The notes below the pieces were generated by a model that did no database searches, had not been told where the DNA came from, and worked only from the letters and a program-made list of their open reading frames with translations. From NCBI GenBank assembly GCA_005882315.1, contig VBAR01000002.1, positions 248,001-312,000 on the forward strand: DNA of 64,000 nucleotides, in the 5' to 3' direction. Shown one piece after another: positions 10,001-15,688 of this stretch. The position numbers and the translations under genes were made by a program. Numbering within the stretch: position 1 is the first letter of the stretch; every line of letters starts with the position of its first letter. Source of the stretch: Bacteroidota bacterium. GTDB taxonomy: Bacteria > Bacteroidota > Bacteroidia > Chitinophagales > Chitinophagaceae.

Positions 10001-10227
10001 ATAAGTGATTTAATAACCTGTGCTTCTCCTACCGAACCATCCTTCTTTGCAAGTGCATAGATCTTTTTTACTTCCGTCAATGCAGATTTGGGCAGTTTTT
10101 TATTTATAAAGTCTTCTACCTTTTTCCATTCGGCAGGATAGGTTTTAACGGACTGTGCATTTCCTGTGATGGACACTGTTAAGAAAATAGTAACAACAAG
10201 AATGCAACCTTTTAAAAATGAGAACAT
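4069..10227 (-). CDS. Giant alpha-2-macroglobulin family protein with thioester motif
   Basis: 2,052 residues with a signal peptide (MFSFLKGCILVVTIFLTVS...GNAQS), so it is exported. An MG2-type block FLFTDRSIYRPGQ lies near residue 597. The thioester motif CAEQ starts at Cys1505, followed by the helical thioester domain and C-terminal MG domains. Bacterial homologues are thought to trap attacking proteases covalently. Two oddities stand out. Residues about 1217-1262 (GQEVVVAASRAP...FKT) resemble the plug entry of the TonB receptor at 45526. Around residue 926 the sequence is encoded by a heptanucleotide array (7427-7454). No pbpC neighbour is present. A weak hairpin follows the stop near 4023-4057. 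Confidence 0.92.
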   Translation of the reverse strand: MFSFLKGCILVVTIFLTVSITGNAQSVKTYPAEWKKVEDFINKKLPKSALTEVKKIYALAKKDGSVGEAQVIKSLIYIIGLQEETREDNQVLAIKEMEKEIAGSSETVASILNSLTAGLYLQYYQNHRWELYNRTNTVQFKKEDIKTWTTDDFHKKISALYLRSLQAEQLLKQTRLDKYDAIIIKGNVRHLRPTLFDLLAHRAFEYFESDERYITKPAYKFEIDQASAFDPAADFVTRKFITKDSLSLQHKALLIYQKLIAFHLNDVKHDALIDVDIKRLEFVSENSTHPDKEKLFKQSLTHIANQYNNLPAAAQAWFLLANAYNIDADKYKPYGDSTHRLDKLKAKEICERVMLQKDSSEGKINCINLLNRITKKELQFKIEKVNVPAMAFRSLVEYRNLNELHLRIIRADEKLKKELENQDNDKYWTALLKAIPLKAWQQILPATSDMQPHKTEIRIDPLMPGEYILISSSDKDFKIDKSVLGARLFYVSNISYINSGKDFFVLHRETGQPLSNAAVQIWEQRYDQKQSKYIIEKSGNYKADANGYFKINEAKKDNNNYTYQLDISYKDERFYMSEWLYDYYYSNTETEKNESTSIFLFTDRSIYRPGQTLYYKGITILRSPKKGNSIWPDYKTTVYLRDANEQIVDSMKVTTNEFGSFSGTFQLPSTGLNGSFDIYTENNTGNASFRVEEYKRPKFYVDYEPLKGTYKVNDIIKVTGFAKAYAGNNIDGANVKYRVVRQPRFLYPWLWRKWWPPPVGEMEIKHGETKTDKDGKFIIEFAAIPDLTIEKKFDPVFDYTVYADITDITGETRSGEKSVSVSYKSLILKTDIPHLLPADSLKLLKIYTENMNGEHEPAKVTVTISKLKEEKRLIRTRYWERPDQFIMSKDEYILSFPHDEYDNETEWELWEKEMQVFQQADSTMASGEWRVVSGKFVSGFYQIEIITKDKNGEEVKDVQFIELYDERSNQLNKPQYLWTDTKNKAPEPGEKATVKLGTSPDDLFIVQELDKNSGAWNMPLGKQGSESGVKYSFIKLNNEKKDLQYPATEADRGGFGISYLFVKHNRFHSVSQVIGVPWSSKELKIEYATFRDKTLTGSEEKWKIKISGYKNEKLAAEMLASMYDASLDEFDPHSWSEPNIWPSYTNYYRRWDGSRNFIQVESQQKWENYVIEDMAVKYYDQLIDNLNDAGLRSGRITNYEQAQLKNVNIGLKPAAGMGQEVVVAASRAPNRMLEAPASYDAVGNIKGVDLKTSSLIFKTGNDEKQELGFQPRRNFNETAFFFPDLRTNENGDIEFSFTMPEALTKWKFQALAHTKELAFGYSNKEIVTQKDLMVQPNPPRFLREGDKIELSAKIVNLTDKEITGQTQLQLFDAATNEPIDGLFRNVIPNQYFTVAAGQSEAVKFPLEIPFQFNKALVWRIVAKSGDKSDGEENALPVLTNRMLVTESMPINMKDAGSKDFKFEKLLNSGSSSSLQHHAVTVEYTTNPVWHAVQALPYLMEYPYECAEQTWNRYYANALATMIANSSPRIKQIFETWKIKDTAALMSNLQKNQELKAVLLEETPWVLQAKNEEQQKKNIALLFDLVRMSKEMNSEYEKLKQMQSSNGGFVWFKGGPDNAYITQYIITGIGHLKKLGVDIKKLKPITDAAIPYLDNQIKKQYDELIKNKTDLNKYTPGNYEVQYLYMRSFFPEIKIATASKTAYDYFRSRSQKTWTKQSKYMQGMIALLLHRTNDATTPAAILRSLKETSITNEEMGMYWKEQTNAGYYWYQAPIETQSLLIEAFNEAGKDVKTVDDLKTWLLKNKQTTNWKTTKATAEACYALLLQGTKMLDDMSTVEIKLGNSTFKSSDNKTEAGTGYFKKTIDGNMVEPEMGNISVTINTQPANQPTGQSTSWGSVYWQYFEDLDKITTAETPLKLSKKLFIEKNTDRGPVLTPINEGDYLKVGHKIKVRIELRADRDMEYVHMKDMRASCMEPVNVLSSYKWQGGLGYYETTKDASTNFFFDYVRKGTYVIEYSLFVTHTGNFSNGITTIQCMYAPEFTSHSEGVRVNVE
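7427..7454 (-). repeat. In-frame heptanucleotide array in the macroglobulin gene
   Basis: Four perfect 7-base units alternate CCACTCA and CCACTCG on the plus strand; on the coding strand the units can be phased to end in AGT. They encode part of ASGEWRVVSGKFVSG in a region between conserved domains. Confidence 0.8.
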
Positions 10228-10479
10228 GGGTTATGATTTTAGTACAAGTTAAATTATTAGAACTGCTTATTAGATGCGCTGTGAAAGATAATTTCATAAA
10301 TTATTTTCTCATGACGATACAACTCATGGTAATGGTTGGTGAAAAGTAACCGCCATAAGAAGGTTTAATCAATTAAAAAATTTAGTCTTTACTAAACAAT
10401 AATCATTAACGTTTTCTTTCATAGCATTTTGGCACGATGGCATGTCGTTTGAAAAATACGATGCAGGAGGAAACATATT
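10228..10479. other. Divergent intergenic region upstream of the macroglobulin and DUF4476 genes
   Basis: 252 bases that must hold both promoters. A dyad TTTAGT-CTTT-ACTAAA lies at 10381-10396 and is a candidate operator. TGGCACG at 10430-10436 matches a sigma-54 -24 element, but no -12 element follows. No ORF or RNA gene is seen. Confidence 0.4.
10465..10470 (+). promoter_or_regulatory. Strong Shine-Dalgarno sequence for the DUF4476 gene
   Basis: A perfect AGGAGG sits 9 bases before the ATG at 10480. Such sites are rare in Bacteroidota and no other gene in the window shows one as clear, so high translation of this exported protein is likely. Confidence 0.6.
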
Positions 10480-11328
10480 ATGAAAAAAATTTCTACCCTT
10501 TTATTAAGCTCACTATTCTCAATTGCCGCACTGGCAATGTATGATGACCCTTACCTGAGTATTTCAAGCTTCGGCACCGGCAAAGATCTGCAGGTGGAAG
10601 TAGATGGCCGCCGTTATTCTTTCGATATGGATAATAGCATCATCATTAAAAATCTCAGGACCGGTTCACACACCATTAAGATCACCAAAGAAAAGAAACG
10701 CGGAAACAATAACAACCGCGTCTTCGACATCCTTGGCAGCAAACGTGAAGTTGTTTACAACAGTCGCATCAATCTTCGTCGTGGTTATGATTTTGACATA
10801 ACCATCAACAAATTCGGTAAAGTATTTACCGATGAAGGCAGGATTGAAAATGATGACGGTTGGGGTTATGACCGTGATGGCGACAGGGGCCGTGACATTG
10901 ACAACGATCGTGACATCGATAACGATCGTGATATCGACAACGATCGTAATGGCGACAGGGATCGGGACTATGACCGTGACAACGACCGCAACAACGATCG
11001 TGACAGGGACGGTAACTATGAAAATGGCTATGGCCGTGAAATGAGCAATGCTGATTTCAGTCGTGTAAAAGAAACATTGCGTCGGGAAATGTTTGAGAAC
11101 ACAAGAGTGGACCTTGCAAAACAGGTTATCAATAGTAACCTGTTCACAACACAGCAGGTAAAAGAAATGCTCCAACTCTTTACGTTTGAGAACAACAAAC
11201 TCGACCTGGCAAAGTATGCTTACCGTTACACAGTTGATAAAAACAGTTATTACACCGTCAATGATCTGTTAACGTTCAGCAACAGCCGTGATGAACTGGC
11301 CCGTTTTATCCGTGACTACAGGGAATAA
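10480..11328 (+). CDS. Exported DUF4476 protein with Asp/Arg-rich linker
   Basis: 282 residues. A signal peptide (MKKISTLLLSSLFSIAALAM) precedes an N-terminal beta-rich domain (about 25-115, with VEVDGRRYSF and LRTGSHTIKI). Next is a low-complexity linker of repeated D-R-D, I-D-N-D-R and N-D-R units (about 125-180). The C-terminus is a helical DUF4476 domain (about 188-282) built of two VKE/LLTF-type repeats. The linker has matching positive and negative charges and is encoded by CGATCGTGA-type DNA repeats. The next gene is a paralogue of the N-terminal domain and linker without DUF4476. Function is unknown; an outer-surface or periplasmic role is inferred from the signal peptide. Confidence 0.88.
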   Translation: MKKISTLLLSSLFSIAALAMYDDPYLSISSFGTGKDLQVEVDGRRYSFDMDNSIIIKNLRTGSHTIKITKEKKRGNNNNRVFDILGSKREVVYNSRINLRRGYDFDITINKFGKVFTDEGRIENDDGWGYDRDGDRGRDIDNDRDIDNDRDIDNDRNGDRDRDYDRDNDRNNDRDRDGNYENGYGREMSNADFSRVKETLRREMFENTRVDLAKQVINSNLFTTQQVKEMLQLFTFENNKLDLAKYAYRYTVDKNSYYTVNDLLTFSNSRDELARFIRDYRE

Positions 11329-11425
11329 TGAAAGATTATTTAAGATCGTACCCGGGATACTATGAAAATAAACTGGCCGGAACTACCCCGGTAAATTTCG
11401 GCCAATAACTTTAAAATCTTTGACC

Positions 11426-11863
11426 ATGAAAAAAATTATGACTCTTGCCTTCGTTAGCCTTTTTACTCTGGCAGCAATGGCAGCCGATCGAAATCCATCG
11501 GTAACAATTAAATCACGAAGAAACTTTGAGATCGTGGTAGATGGCAGAAACTATAACAATGACAACACCATTAGGCTCGACAGAATACGTCCCGGAATAC
11601 ACACTATTAAAGTGTATGAAAGAAGTCGTGGATTTTTCAGCAACCGTATGAAACTGGTATCTTCAAAAAGTTTCTTTGTAAGGAATGAAGACCTCCGCAT
11701 TACTGTCAATGCTTACGGTATGGTAGATGTAGATGAAATGAGAAATGGTCGCGGAAAAGATCGTGACTACAACGACCGTGACGGTGATTGGGACCGCAGA
11801 GATAATGATCGTAACAGGGATAATGACCGGGATAGAGACTGGGATAATAACCGCCGTTTTTAA
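11426..11863 (+). CDS. Exported Asp/Arg-rich protein, paralogue lacking DUF4476
   Basis: 145 residues from the ATG at 11426; an upstream in-frame TTG at 11420 is less likely. The signal peptide MKKIMTLAFVSLFTLAAMA is followed by a domain parallel to the upstream gene's N-terminal part (FEIVVDGRNYNNDNTIRLDRIRPGIHTIKVYE against QVEVDGRRYSF...LRTGSHTIKI). It ends in the same kind of charged tail (D-R-D, N-D-R). It probably arose by duplication, then loss or non-acquisition of DUF4476. It sits 97 bases after its paralogue and a strong terminator follows. Function is unknown. Confidence 0.85.
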   Translation: MKKIMTLAFVSLFTLAAMAADRNPSVTIKSRRNFEIVVDGRNYNNDNTIRLDRIRPGIHTIKVYERSRGFFSNRMKLVSSKSFFVRNEDLRITVNAYGMVDVDEMRNGRGKDRDYNDRDGDWDRRDNDRNRDNDRDRDWDNNRRF

Positions 11864-11864
11864 T

Positions 11865-11892
11865 ATGCAATAGATAATAGGCAATATGCAAA
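11865..11892. repeat. Degenerate heptanucleotide array
   Basis: Four consecutive 7-base units: ATGCAAT, AGATAAT, AGGCAAT, ATGCAAA. It begins at the stop codon of the Asp/Arg-rich gene and runs into the terminator stem. Confidence 0.65.
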
Positions 11893-11918
11893 AGCCTCTT
11901 CGATTTGAAGAGGCTTTT
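11890..11918. terminator. Bidirectional intrinsic terminator
   Basis: A perfect 12-bp stem, AAAAGCCTCTTC / GAAGAGGCTTTT, with a 5-base loop. A and T runs on both sides let it end both the gene at 11863 (+) and sucD (-). Confidence 0.85.
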
Positions 11919-11939
11919 ATTATTTGGTTTTTACTTTAT

Positions 11940-11967
11940 TGCTAATTGCCGATTGCCAATTGTCTGT
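11940..11967. repeat. Degenerate heptanucleotide array
   Basis: Units TGCTAAT, TGCCGAT, TGCCAAT, TGTCTGT, ending at the first base of the sucD stop codon (read on the other strand). Confidence 0.6.
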
Positions 11968-12842
11968 TACTTCCCGATCACCTGCTTCATCATCTTGCCA
12001 ATATCTGCAGGGCTTTGTACCACATGAATACCACATTCATCCATGATCTTCATTTTTGCAGCAGCTGTATCATCAGCACCACCAACAATAGCTCCGGCAT
12101 GACCCATTCTGCGGCCGGGAGGTGCTGTTTGCCCGGCAATAAATCCAACTACCGGTTTTTTATTTCCATTTGATTTTATCCAGTTCGCAGCTTCAGCTTC
12201 CATGCCGCCACCGATCTCACCGATCATAACGATCGCATCTGTCTCCGGATCATTCATAAATAATTCAACAGCTTCTTTAGTAGTCGTACCAATGATCGGG
12301 TCGCCACCGATACCAACAGCAGTAGAGATGCCGAGACCTGCTTTCGCTACCTGGTCTGCTGCTTCATAAGTCAACGTACCACTTTTTGAAATAATACCTA
12401 CACGACCTTTTATAAAAACAAAACCGGGCATGATGCCCACTTTACACTCATCTGCCGTAATAACCCCGGGACAATTGGGACCCACAAGTCTTGTACTTGT
12501 TCCCAGTAAGTAATGTTTCACCTTCACCATATCCTGCACAGGAATACCTTCGGTAATACAAACCACAAGAGCAACACCTGCATCAGTAGCTTCCATAATG
12601 GCATCAGCTGCAAATGCAGGCGGTACAAAAATGATACTTACATTGGCACCGGTATTTTTTACACAAGCCGCAACAGTATTGAAGACGGGTTTGTCAAGAT
12701 GTTTATTGCCGCCCTTGCCGGGAGTAACGCCGCCAACCACATTGGTACCATATTCGATCATCTGCGTGGCATGAAAAGTACCTTCGCCACCTGTAAAACC
12801 CTGTACCAGAACTTTGGAATTTTTATTAACGAGAATGCTCAT
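11967..12842 (-). CDS. sucD: Succinyl-CoA synthetase, alpha subunit
   Basis: 291 residues, the usual length. It has the CoA-binding N-terminal Rossmann fold ([28 protein letters not shown]), [10 protein letters not shown] and the C-terminal ligase-like domain. The phosphorylated active-site His is His248 in RRMGHAGAI. It catalyses the nucleotide-forming step of the citric acid cycle together with SucC, which is not in this window. A -7-like box TATTTTTG lies at 12863-12870. Confidence 0.96.
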   Translation of the reverse strand: MSILVNKNSKVLVQGFTGGEGTFHATQMIEYGTNVVGGVTPGKGGNKHLDKPVFNTVAACVKNTGANVSIIFVPPAFAADAIMEATDAGVALVVCITEGIPVQDMVKVKHYLLGTSTRLVGPNCPGVITADECKVGIMPGFVFIKGRVGIISKSGTLTYEAADQVAKAGLGISTAVGIGGDPIIGTTTKEAVELFMNDPETDAIVMIGEIGGGMEAEAANWIKSNGNKKPVVGFIAGQTAPPGRRMGHAGAIVGGADDTAAAKMKIMDECGIHVVQSPADIGKMMKQVIGK

Positions 12843-12862
12843 ATGCTGTTTTGAATGTTGCG

Positions 12863-12870
12863 CAAAAATA
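12863..12870 (-). promoter_or_regulatory. -7 box for sucD
   Basis: The minus strand reads TATTTTTG, matching TAnnTTTG, 20 bases before the sucD ATG. No -33 TTTG is evident. Confidence 0.45.
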
Positions 12871-12898
12871 AGGAATTTAATGTTTTTGTACGGGCTGA

Positions 12899-12970
12899 AT
12901 TGCTACTAAGGAACATCTGTTGCGTCGCACTCCTGTACGTTCTGGAATTCTATTCGGCATTAATCGAAAT
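12899..12970 (+). repeat. 72-bp interspersed repeat, copy 1
   Basis: Aligns without gaps to 18118-18189 at 51 of 72 positions. Conserved blocks are ATTGCTACTA, TGTTGCGTCGCAC, AATTCTATT and TCGAAAT. It is intergenic between sucD and the deiminase gene. Confidence 0.7.
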
Positions 12971-12999
12971 AGCATGAACGATTTGATGCGTATTCGTAA

Positions 13000-13031
13000 G
13001 CAACATAACAGAAAAATAACTGTTATGTTGC
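13000..13031. terminator. Hairpin after the deiminase gene
   Basis: A perfect 12-bp stem, GCAACATAACAG / CTGTTATGTTGC, with an 8-base loop, directly after the stop of the minus-strand deiminase gene. There is no T run, so it may be an mRNA 3'-end stabiliser rather than a classical terminator. Confidence 0.5.
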
Positions 13032-13034
13032 CGT

Positions 13035-14282
13035 TCAATTTTTTGAAACTGGCAGTTCGTGTGTCATGCAATGAATTCCACCACCACCTCTGTTTACTTG
13101 CAATGTATAAATTTGTACTATCTGTCTGTCAGGAAATAGTTGAGTAAATATTTTATTTACTTCTTCATCTTTTTGTTTTTGAGTCTCTGACATTCCCGGT
13201 TTCCAGTATTTAGGAATTAATACTACTTTGTTACTGATAAAGAAATTGCAATAACTGGCTGCCGGTATTCGATAAATAGTATCGTCTTTGTTTATTCCAA
13301 AATCTTTATAACGCTTAGAATCGGATTCAGAAGCTGTTAATGTAAATTTTAACTCCTCAATTTCCGGCATCGGAATACGAATTATTTTAAGCTTTTCTCC
13401 TTTCGCCGTTTTAGCATTTTCAAGGATCTTAAAATTCGCCTCAAGCATCGGATAATTGATGCTGTCAACCGGGCTTTTGTCTTTATCATCTTTTGAGAGA
13501 TACGGCAATACAATAGTCGTTTCATTGACAAACCTGCAGAGTTCATCGATATGCATATTAGCTCCGCCGCCGAAGTAATTCTTATAAAATGGGCCAAACT
13601 TTGGAAATTGCCGATCTTCGATAAGTCCTTTCACTAACCAGATTATTTTGCGGGCACCAAGTGTTTTTTTGAGTTCGTTTTCAATTTCCGGTATTGATTT
13701 GTCCGGGTTACGTTGCAGCGCCATTTCTTTAATGATCATGAAAGTTCCGGCACCATTTGCTTCAATTCCCCCGCCTTCAAAAATATAATCACTTTTAATC
13801 ATCGGTAAACCCATTCGCATCGCCATTCGTTCATCCCATTGTCCAAATTTCTTTTCTCCTTCCGGCATTGGCTTTTCATATATCTGCGGGTACATACCAT
13901 AACATGAATAATCAAAACAAACCACCTTTAATTTGTTGCTTTTATCTTTTACAAAAAATATATAGTCTCTTGCAAAGAAGTCAATATGCGGATCAGTCAC
14001 AAACTCAACCGTAGAAGTGTCAACCATGAATTTAGCCATATACTGTTTAGCAGTTGTCTTCATAGAATTTGATCCAACATTCATGGAAATCTTAACATGC
14101 GGCTGCAGAGCCTCAATAACCCGGCAGGTTACAGAATCACGTCTTTCCTGGCCAAACCATGTCAGCCACACAGTTTCCTGATTTTCCCATTCTGCAGGAA
14201 TTCTAATTTCCTGGGTTATTGCAAACAAGGGTGGATTAAGAAAAAATATAAAGACTAATATTTTTGGGGATTGTCTCATCAT
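13035..14282 (-). CDS. Exported agmatine deiminase / peptidylarginine deiminase family enzyme
   Basis: 415 residues from the ATG at 14282. That start gives a signal peptide (MMRQSPKILVFIFFLNPPLFA), whereas the longer frame to 14369 adds an unsupported basic stretch. Family blocks are PAEWENQETVWLTW, FEGGGIEANGAGTFM, MHIDELCRFV and the C-terminal GGGGIHCMTHELP with the catalytic Cys at residue 405. The family hydrolyses guanidino groups (agmatine to N-carbamoylputrescine, or peptidyl-arginine to citrulline). Export and the absence of neighbouring putrescine genes make a cytosolic polyamine role less certain. The exact substrate is open. Confidence 0.88.
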   Translation of the reverse strand: MMRQSPKILVFIFFLNPPLFAITQEIRIPAEWENQETVWLTWFGQERRDSVTCRVIEALQPHVKISMNVGSNSMKTTAKQYMAKFMVDTSTVEFVTDPHIDFFARDYIFFVKDKSNKLKVVCFDYSCYGMYPQIYEKPMPEGEKKFGQWDERMAMRMGLPMIKSDYIFEGGGIEANGAGTFMIIKEMALQRNPDKSIPEIENELKKTLGARKIIWLVKGLIEDRQFPKFGPFYKNYFGGGANMHIDELCRFVNETTIVLPYLSKDDKDKSPVDSINYPMLEANFKILENAKTAKGEKLKIIRIPMPEIEELKFTLTASESDSKRYKDFGINKDDTIYRIPAASYCNFFISNKVVLIPKYWKPGMSETQKQKDEEVNKIFTQLFPDRQIVQIYTLQVNRGGGGIHCMTHELPVSKN

Positions 14283-14486
14283 AGTTACAAATTTATTTTC
14301 ACTGATGGATAGCTGTTTCAATCGGTTTATCCGGTAAGTTAAAAATTTCTTTTTCCTGATTTTTACCAATATTAAAGCAGGCTGAGCAAATCATTGATTC
14401 CGGGAAATTTTTTTGAAAAAAAACAAATATGGGCTTGTATATATAAATTTAGTAAATTAGACTATTCTTAACCAAAAGCCCAGTTT

Positions 14487-15002
14487 ATGAAAAAAGTAAT
14501 TACACTCCTTGGATTCATTTCTATTTTCTCAGCAACTTATTCATCCAACAACTCATTTTCTGTTCCATCTGTAGAGCGACCGGTAAAAGCCACTGAAGTT
14601 TATATTCCTATAGGCAACACCGGGCAACTGATCTCATTAATGGAACTTTCCCAGATCAAGGTAAAGGATCTTGAAAAGATGACTGGAAATAAAATGAGTC
14701 GTTTTGACAAGATGAATTTTAAATTAGGACAGCGGCAGTTGAGAAGTAACATAAACGAGGATGGTAGTTTCAGCAAAGAAAGGGTAGAAAAATATTTCAC
14801 TAAAGCTGCGGTAAACGGAGAACCTGCGGTAGCCGGAGTTGGTGGTATCAACTGGGGTGGTTTGGCCCTGGGACTTTTTCTGTCATTAATAGGAGTTTTG
14901 ATTGCTTACCTGATTAGCGGGGGTGATAAATCTTCAAGAACTAAATGGGCATGGATCGGTGCTATTATTTCATTGATCATCTGGGGTGCAGTTTTAATTT
15001 AA
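14487..15002 (+). CDS. Exported small protein with two C-terminal membrane spans, unknown
   Basis: 171 residues. A signal peptide (MKKVITLLGFISIFSATYS) is followed by a soluble part (about 20-115) with KATEVYIPIGNTGQLISL and LEKMTGNKMSRFDKMNFKL. Two hydrophobic hairpin segments come next (GLALGLFLSLIGVLIAYLIS and WAWIGAIISLIIWGAVLI) separated by a short polar turn. No enzymatic motif is recognised. It stands alone, divergent from the deiminase gene and followed by a strong terminator. Confidence 0.75.
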   Translation: MKKVITLLGFISIFSATYSSNNSFSVPSVERPVKATEVYIPIGNTGQLISLMELSQIKVKDLEKMTGNKMSRFDKMNFKLGQRQLRSNINEDGSFSKERVEKYFTKAAVNGEPAVAGVGGINWGGLALGLFLSLIGVLIAYLISGGDKSSRTKWAWIGAIISLIIWGAVLI

Positions 15003-15024
15003 TTCTTCATCAGATATTTTATCA

Positions 15025-15055
15025 CAAAAGCCAACCTGTTTCAGGTTGGCTTTTG
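15025..15055. terminator. Intrinsic terminator between convergent genes
   Basis: A perfect 14-bp stem, CAAAAGCCAACCTG / CAGGTTGGCTTTTG, with loop TTT, ends the membrane protein gene. Confidence 0.85.
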
Positions 15056-15103
15056 TATTCTTCGCTGTGATGGTGATAAAAATTATTGATCACATATATG
15101 CTA

Positions 15104-15556
15104 TTATTTCAATTCTTTTTCAAAACAAACACTGTTTTCAATATTTAGATATTCTCCATAGTTGGGAATAATTTTATAGCCGTTCTTTTCATAAAGATGG
15201 ATAGCCTCGGGTTGTCTTTTGCCGGTTTCTAACACACATTTTTTATAACCCAGCTCAGCAGCCCATTTTTCTAATTCAGTTAAAACAATTCCGGCAATTC
15301 CTTTACCCCGCATTTCAGGCAGGGTGTACATTCGTTTTACTTCCATACTGTCTGCCTTAAATTCCCTGATAGCACCGCAGGCAACTGGGTAATCATTTTC
15401 ATAAACAACCACTGCGTGTTTAATATGTGTAATTACATTCAGCTTATTATAAAATGCATGCTCTTCACCATCCAGTTCAGCTAAATAAGCATCCAACTGT
15501 TTTACCAGTTCTATAAAATCAGGATGCGTGGAATCAGTTCTTAATATGCTCAACAT
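15104..15556 (-). CDS. GNAT-family N-acetyltransferase
   Basis: 150 residues from the ATG at 15556 (MLSILRTDSTHPDF); an upstream ATG at 15589 adds eleven residues that do not fit the fold. The acetyl-CoA binding motif A is visible as VKRMYTLPEMRGKGIAGIVL (RGKGIA pyrophosphate loop), and IHLYEKNGYK is the usual C-terminal motif B. It transfers an acetyl group to an unidentified amine or peptide in the cytoplasm. It stands alone, divergent from the S9 peptidase gene. Confidence 0.88.
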   Translation of the reverse strand: MLSILRTDSTHPDFIELVKQLDAYLAELDGEEHAFYNKLNVITHIKHAVVVYENDYPVACGAIREFKADSMEVKRMYTLPEMRGKGIAGIVLTELEKWAAELGYKKCVLETGKRQPEAIHLYEKNGYKIIPNYGEYLNIENSVCFEKELK

Positions 15557-15688
15557 ATTTTCGAAGATAATCAGAAAAATAGCATGCATTCTACTCGCAG
15601 TTTATCCACTGGATAAGTGGTAACTGCGGTTTCCTTCTGATTCTCTAAATTGCGCCCTGTTCACCTTCCAAAATTTTAATAACATAAC

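Noticed and set aside
10430-10445. Sigma-54 promoter before the DUF4476 gene
   Set aside because: TGGCACG matches the -24 part, but the -12 position reads CATG instead of TTGC.
10666-11175. Long antisense frame opposite the DUF4476 gene
   Set aside because: It is the mirror of the Asp/Arg repeat tract, giving a Val/Ile/Thr repeat with no start signal. The sense gene has a signal peptide and domain match.
14283-14369. Longer N-terminus for the deiminase-family protein
   Set aside because: It would place a basic 29-residue stretch before a clear signal peptide.
15602-15620. DnaA box / origin signal (TTATCCACT)
   Set aside because: A single near match, part of a small dyad in a promoter gap; no cluster and no dnaA or gidA nearby.
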